This document shows positions 61,260-64,000 of a stretch of 64,000 nucleotides of DNA, in pieces. Every line of letters begins with the position of its first letter. Positions within the stretch are counted from its first letter, which is position 1. Under the pieces are notes generated by a model. It had not been told where the DNA came from and searched no databases. It saw only the letters and a program-made list of their open reading frames with translations. Both the position numbers and the translations under genes were made by a program. This DNA comes from Sphingopyxis sp. GW247-27LB. Lineage in GTDB: Bacteria > Pseudomonadota > Alphaproteobacteria > Sphingomonadales > Sphingomonadaceae. The stretch spans positions 1-64,000 of the forward strand of contig NZ_NIWD01000019.1 in NCBI RefSeq assembly GCF_002277025.1, in the 5' to 3' direction.

Positions 61260-62027
61260 CTAAGCCACCTCTCCCCACTGCACCTTTTGCGCCACAAGTT
61301 CGGGGCTTCGTTCGGCCAGATATTCGGAAGAACCCTTGACGAGCCGCTCCATATGGCGGCGGGCGGCGTCGGAATCACACAGGCGAACCGCACTCAGAAT
61401 GCGGGCCAGGCAGCGCAACTGGTTGGCCCGTTCCTGTGCGGAATAGCCAAGCTCCACCGCCATGTCGCGGGTCAGCAGATGCAGAGCTGAAGTGAGCAAT
61501 CCAAAGGTCGGGTTGCCGCTGGCCCAGCCCAGCAGGTCGTGAAAGCGGCGGTTGGTTTCCTCGAAAGCAGCAGTTTCGCTGTCACGTTCAAGCTGGGCAT
61601 AACAATCAGAAAGCGCGGCCAGATCGGCATTGGTCGCTCGCTCTGCCGCCCGCGCCGCCATGTCAGGCGCAATTGCTTCGCGCAATTCGAGCAGCGCGCG
61701 CAGATCGGTGTCCATAAATTGCAGGATCAGCGAGAGCGAACTGGCGAAATCCCGGGTTTGCGGTCGCGATACCACAGGACCACCGCCCCTGCCCAGCTGG
61801 AGATGAATAACGCCCTGGAGTTCGAGGAACCTGAGCGCCTCGCGCAACGTCGCGCGCGCCACCTCGTAGCGCGCGAGCATGTCTTCCTCTTGAGGCAGCC
61901 TGTCACCGATTTCCCGTGCATTCGACTGGATGTCCAGAACGATTGCCTGTGCAACCTGCAATGCGCGCTTGGCCTTGATTGCGGCAACCGTGCCGGGATT
62001 TAGTGAGGCGTTCGATTTCGAAATCAT
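61260..62027 (-). CDS. GntR-family (FCD domain) transcriptional regulator
   Basis: A 255-residue regulator. The winged HTH is at about 20-90 (LPQEEDMLARYEVARATLREALRFLELQGVI), with a following FCD-type all-helical ligand domain (LLELREAIAPDMAARAAERA, then FHDLLGWASGNP with a His that could bind metal). FadR-like regulators of this type respond to acyl-CoA or carboxylates. It sits between the catabolic operon and the divergent P450 operon and probably controls both. Confidence 0.85.
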   Translation of the reverse strand: MISKSNASLNPGTVAAIKAKRALQVAQAIVLDIQSNAREIGDRLPQEEDMLARYEVARATLREALRFLELQGVIHLQLGRGGGPVVSRPQTRDFASSLSLILQFMDTDLRALLELREAIAPDMAARAAERATNADLAALSDCYAQLERDSETAAFEETNRRFHDLLGWASGNPTFGLLTSALHLLTRDMAVELGYSAQERANQLRCLARILSAVRLCDSDAARRHMERLVKGSSEYLAERSPELVAQKVQWGEVA

Positions 62028-62033
62028 AAAAAG

Positions 62034-62063
62034 GGTATAAGCATTAATTCATTGCGATGTCTA
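62034..62063 (-). promoter_or_regulatory. Possible leaderless promoter of the GntR gene
   Basis: On the minus strand TAGACA (62063-62058) and TATACC (62039-62034) are 18 nt apart. The -10 ends 6 nt before the ATG at 62027, which has no ribosome site, so the transcript may start on the initiation codon. Confidence 0.35.
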
Positions 62064-62237
62064 GGCTCAAATCATCCATCGGGCATTGGCTTGAATACAG
62101 CAGAAATCCGGACGCTCTCGCCTTGACCCCTACGTTAGGCAGTTCATGCTTGAGGGAAAGGCGTAAAAGCTGATAATCTTTATTGACTCGTGCGATCCAT
62201 TTGGCTAGCAGCTGACGCATCAGGAAAGGGCAGATGC

Positions 62238-63491
62238 ATGGCAACCTCGGCAGTCCATAACCAAACCGTCGATTCCATTCCGCTTGGCGAGATCAATGTC
62301 GCCAATCCGTACCTCTTCCAAAATGACACGGTGGGGGAATATTTTTCCCGGCTTCGCCGCGAAGACCCGGTCCACTATTGCGCAGAGAGCCGGTTCGGAC
62401 CCTATTGGTCGGTGACCAAGTTCAACGACATCATGGCGGTCGATACCAACCACAAGGTCTTTTCGTCGGAAGCCAAGCTGGGCGGCATCTCAGTCCAGGA
62501 CATGCACAGCGACGAAAGCGCGCTTGAGCTTGAAATGTTCATCGCGATGGATCAGCCCAAGCACGATCAGCAGCGCAAGGCTGTAAGTCCTGTTGTCGCA
62601 CCTTCCAATTTGCTGCTGCTCGAGCCGGTCATCCGCGAACGTGCAGGCGCCATCCTCGATGCGCTGCCCATTGGAGAAGAGATCGACTGGGTCAAGCTGG
62701 TCTCGGTCGAACTTACCACCATGACGCTTGCGACGATCTTCGATTTTCCCTGGGAAGAAAGGGCCAAGCTTACGCGTTGGTCGGATGTCACCACCGCGTC
62801 CCCAGAGACTGGCATCGTTGAATCGTTTGAACAGCGCCGCGAAGAACTCATCCAGTGCGCGATGTATTTCAAGGGCCTGTGGGACCAGCGGATCGACCAG
62901 CCCGGCGGCAACGACCTGATCTCGATGATGGCGCATTCCCCGGCCACCCGCGATATGCCCTTCCTGGAATTTCTCGGTAATCTGTTGCTGTTGATCGTGG
63001 GCGGTAACGACACCACCCGCAATTCGATCAGCGGCGGGGTCCTGGCCCTCAACCAGAACCCCGGCGAATATCAGAAATTGCGGAACAATCCGGCGCTCGT
63101 TTCAAGCATGATCCCCGAGATCATCCGCTGGCAGACCCCGCTGACCCATATGCGCCGCACCGCGCTTGAGGACGTGAAGATTGGCGGGAAGCAGATCAGA
63201 ACAGGTGACAAGGTGGTGATGTGGTATCTCTCGGGCAACCGCGACGACACCGTGATCGACCGGGCCGAAGAGTTCATCATCGATCGCCAAAATCCGCGCC
63301 ACCATCTCTCGTTCGGGTTCGGTATCCACCGCTGCATGGGCAACCGTCTGGCCGAATTGCAACTTCGCATCATCTGGGAGGAAATCCTCAAGCGCTACAG
63401 CTTCGTCGAAGTTGTCGGCGAACCCGAGCGGCTACTGTCGAATCTGGTGCGCGGGATCACCCGGCTGCCGGTGAAGCTCCACGCGCACTGA
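62238..63491 (+). CDS. Cytochrome P450, CYP153-like
   Basis: 417 residues from ATG 62238. The I-helix motif is GGNDTTRN (255-262), ExxR is EIIR (294-297), and the heme loop [15 protein letters not shown] carries Cys366. The blocks [29 protein letters not shown] and [10 protein letters not shown] are typical of CYP153 alkane/terminal hydroxylases as I recall them. It should hydroxylate a terminal methyl group of an alkane or side chain. A ferredoxin follows 34 nt later; the reductase is not seen in the window. Confidence 0.87.
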   Translation: MATSAVHNQTVDSIPLGEINVANPYLFQNDTVGEYFSRLRREDPVHYCAESRFGPYWSVTKFNDIMAVDTNHKVFSSEAKLGGISVQDMHSDESALELEMFIAMDQPKHDQQRKAVSPVVAPSNLLLLEPVIRERAGAILDALPIGEEIDWVKLVSVELTTMTLATIFDFPWEERAKLTRWSDVTTASPETGIVESFEQRREELIQCAMYFKGLWDQRIDQPGGNDLISMMAHSPATRDMPFLEFLGNLLLLIVGGNDTTRNSISGGVLALNQNPGEYQKLRNNPALVSSMIPEIIRWQTPLTHMRRTALEDVKIGGKQIRTGDKVVMWYLSGNRDDTVIDRAEEFIIDRQNPRHHLSFGFGIHRCMGNRLAELQLRIIWEEILKRYSFVEVVGEPERLLSNLVRGITRLPVKLHAH

Positions 63492-63525
63492 AGCCTTGAT
63501 TTCGCTTGAAATACGGAACATCGAA

Positions 63526-63852
63526 ATGATCAAAGTGACTTTTGTTTCCGCCGATGGCACCCGTCGAACGGTTGAAATAGACGAGGGGCTCAGCGCTCGT
63601 GAAGCCGCCCTATTCAACAGTGTGCCGGGGATCGACGGCGATTGCGGCGGGGTCTGTGCCTGCGCCACGTGCCATGTCCATGTCGACCTGGCCTGGATGG
63701 ATCGGGTCGGGCCGCCGGAAGAAGGCGGCATGGAGAGCGATCTGATCCAGTTCGCTGAGGGGACGACCGAGACTAGTCGCCTCGCCTGCCAGATTTCGAT
63801 GGTCCCCGAACTCGATGGCTTGGTGCTGCATCTGCCAGAACTTCAGCACTGA
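63526..63852 (+). CDS. [2Fe-2S] ferredoxin
   Basis: A 108-residue adrenodoxin/putidaredoxin-type ferredoxin from ATG 63526. The cluster Cys are in DCGGVCACATCHVHVD (C-x5-C-x2-C) and the fourth in RLACQISMV. It lies 34 nt downstream of the P450 gene and is the likely electron donor. A start at 63496 in the same frame has no better support. Confidence 0.9.
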   Translation: MIKVTFVSADGTRRTVEIDEGLSAREAALFNSVPGIDGDCGGVCACATCHVHVDLAWMDRVGPPEEGGMESDLIQFAEGTTETSRLACQISMVPELDGLVLHLPELQH

Positions 63853-63862
63853 GCAATACGCC

Positions 63863-64000
63863 ATGCACATGACGTTTGACGGAAGCGGCGGCATCTCCAT
63901 CGCCGCAAGCCTTGTCGGCGATGGCCTTGGTCGACCGCCAGTCTTACTGGCGCATGGCGGGGGGCAGACCCGGCGAACCTGGCGCAAGACGATGCAGCAA
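63863..64000 (+). CDS. Alpha/beta hydrolase, N-terminal part
   Basis: The gene runs off the window. It starts MHMTFDGSGG 10 nt after the ferredoxin stop and shows the oxyanion loop VLLAHGGGQTRRTW typical of alpha/beta hydrolases. Its position suggests it belongs to the P450 operon. The Ser-His-Asp triad is not in view. Confidence 0.6.
   Translation, partial: MHMTFDGSGGISIAASLVGDGLGRPPVLLAHGGGQTRRTWRKTMQQ

Noticed and set aside
1-64000. tRNA, rRNA, relaxase, coupling-protein and replication genes
   Set aside because: None was recognised by eye on either strand, so the plasmid or ICE nature of the replicon stays inferred.

Overview
The window is GC-rich and densely coded. It reads like an alphaproteobacterial, most likely sphingomonad, replicon such as a megaplasmid or an integrated conjugative element. 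The reasons are a sphingomonad-style F-type conjugation operon, a Tn3-family metal-resistance transposon, and a CYP153/BVMO/acyl-CoA catabolic cluster. This is inferred from gene content only; no rRNA, tRNA, replication or relaxase gene is present to settle it.

Region 1 (1-14.3 kb) is an accessory region. It starts with a YhaO/YhaN (SbcD/SbcC-like) nuclease-ATPase pair whose nuclease gene carries a frameshift. After an 868-nt gap come a GSU2403-type nucleotidyltransferase with a perfect inverted repeat over its promoter, small envelope proteins, and a possible PD-(D/E)XK-fold protein. Next is a translationally coupled operon (12758 to 8300, minus strand) of a 504-aa protein of unknown function, a 791-aa phospholipase-D-fold protein and a membrane-anchored protein. 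I regard this as the best candidate for an undescribed, defence-like system. An AbiEii-type nucleotidyltransferase with a small unknown partner follows.

Region 2 (14.4-37.0 kb) is an F-type type IV secretion operon on the minus strand. In transcription order it is traA-L-E-K-B-dsbC-(small membrane)-V-C-(membrane)-trbI-trhF-W-U-trbC-N-F-H-G, with many 1-4 nt overlaps. TraN carries about 21 Cys-rich repeats, and TraG ends in what looks like an M15-type zinc peptidase domain. Divergent plus-strand genes encode a small unknown protein, an HTH protein and a lytic transglycosylase. Coupling protein (TraD) and relaxase (TraI) are not in the window.

Region 3 (37.0-39.8 kb) is a minus-strand trio: a FabD-like acyltransferase, a neutral-ceramidase-like hydrolase, and the C-terminal part of a radical SAM protein cut off by a transposon end. 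It may be the remnant of a small biosynthetic cluster.

Region 4 (39.825-49.976 kb) is a roughly 10-kb pseudo-compound Tn3-family element. The left end has intact tnpA/tnpR. The right end has only the last codons of a second, diverged tnpA plus an inverted repeat matching the left one at 54 of 56 positions. Cargo is chrB-chrA-SOD-ATP-grasp on the minus strand and three exported proteins on the plus strand. No target duplication is seen, and the flanks are two unrelated broken genes (radical SAM and a ModE-like regulator), so the locus was rearranged.

Region 5 (50.2-64.0 kb) is a catabolic cluster. A GntR/FCD regulator heads a long minus-strand operon: nitronate-monooxygenase-like protein, COQ4-like protein, thiolase-fold protein, DUF35 OB-fold protein, two acyl-CoA dehydrogenases, acyl-CoA synthetase, Baeyer-Villiger monooxygenase and alpha/beta hydrolase. 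A CYP153-like P450, a ferredoxin and a partial hydrolase run the other way. The layout parallels steroid side-chain degradation: terminal hydroxylation, CoA activation, heteromeric dehydrogenation, retro-aldol cleavage by a Cys-less thiolase-fold/DUF35 pair, then Baeyer-Villiger oxidation and hydrolysis. The substrate is unknown.
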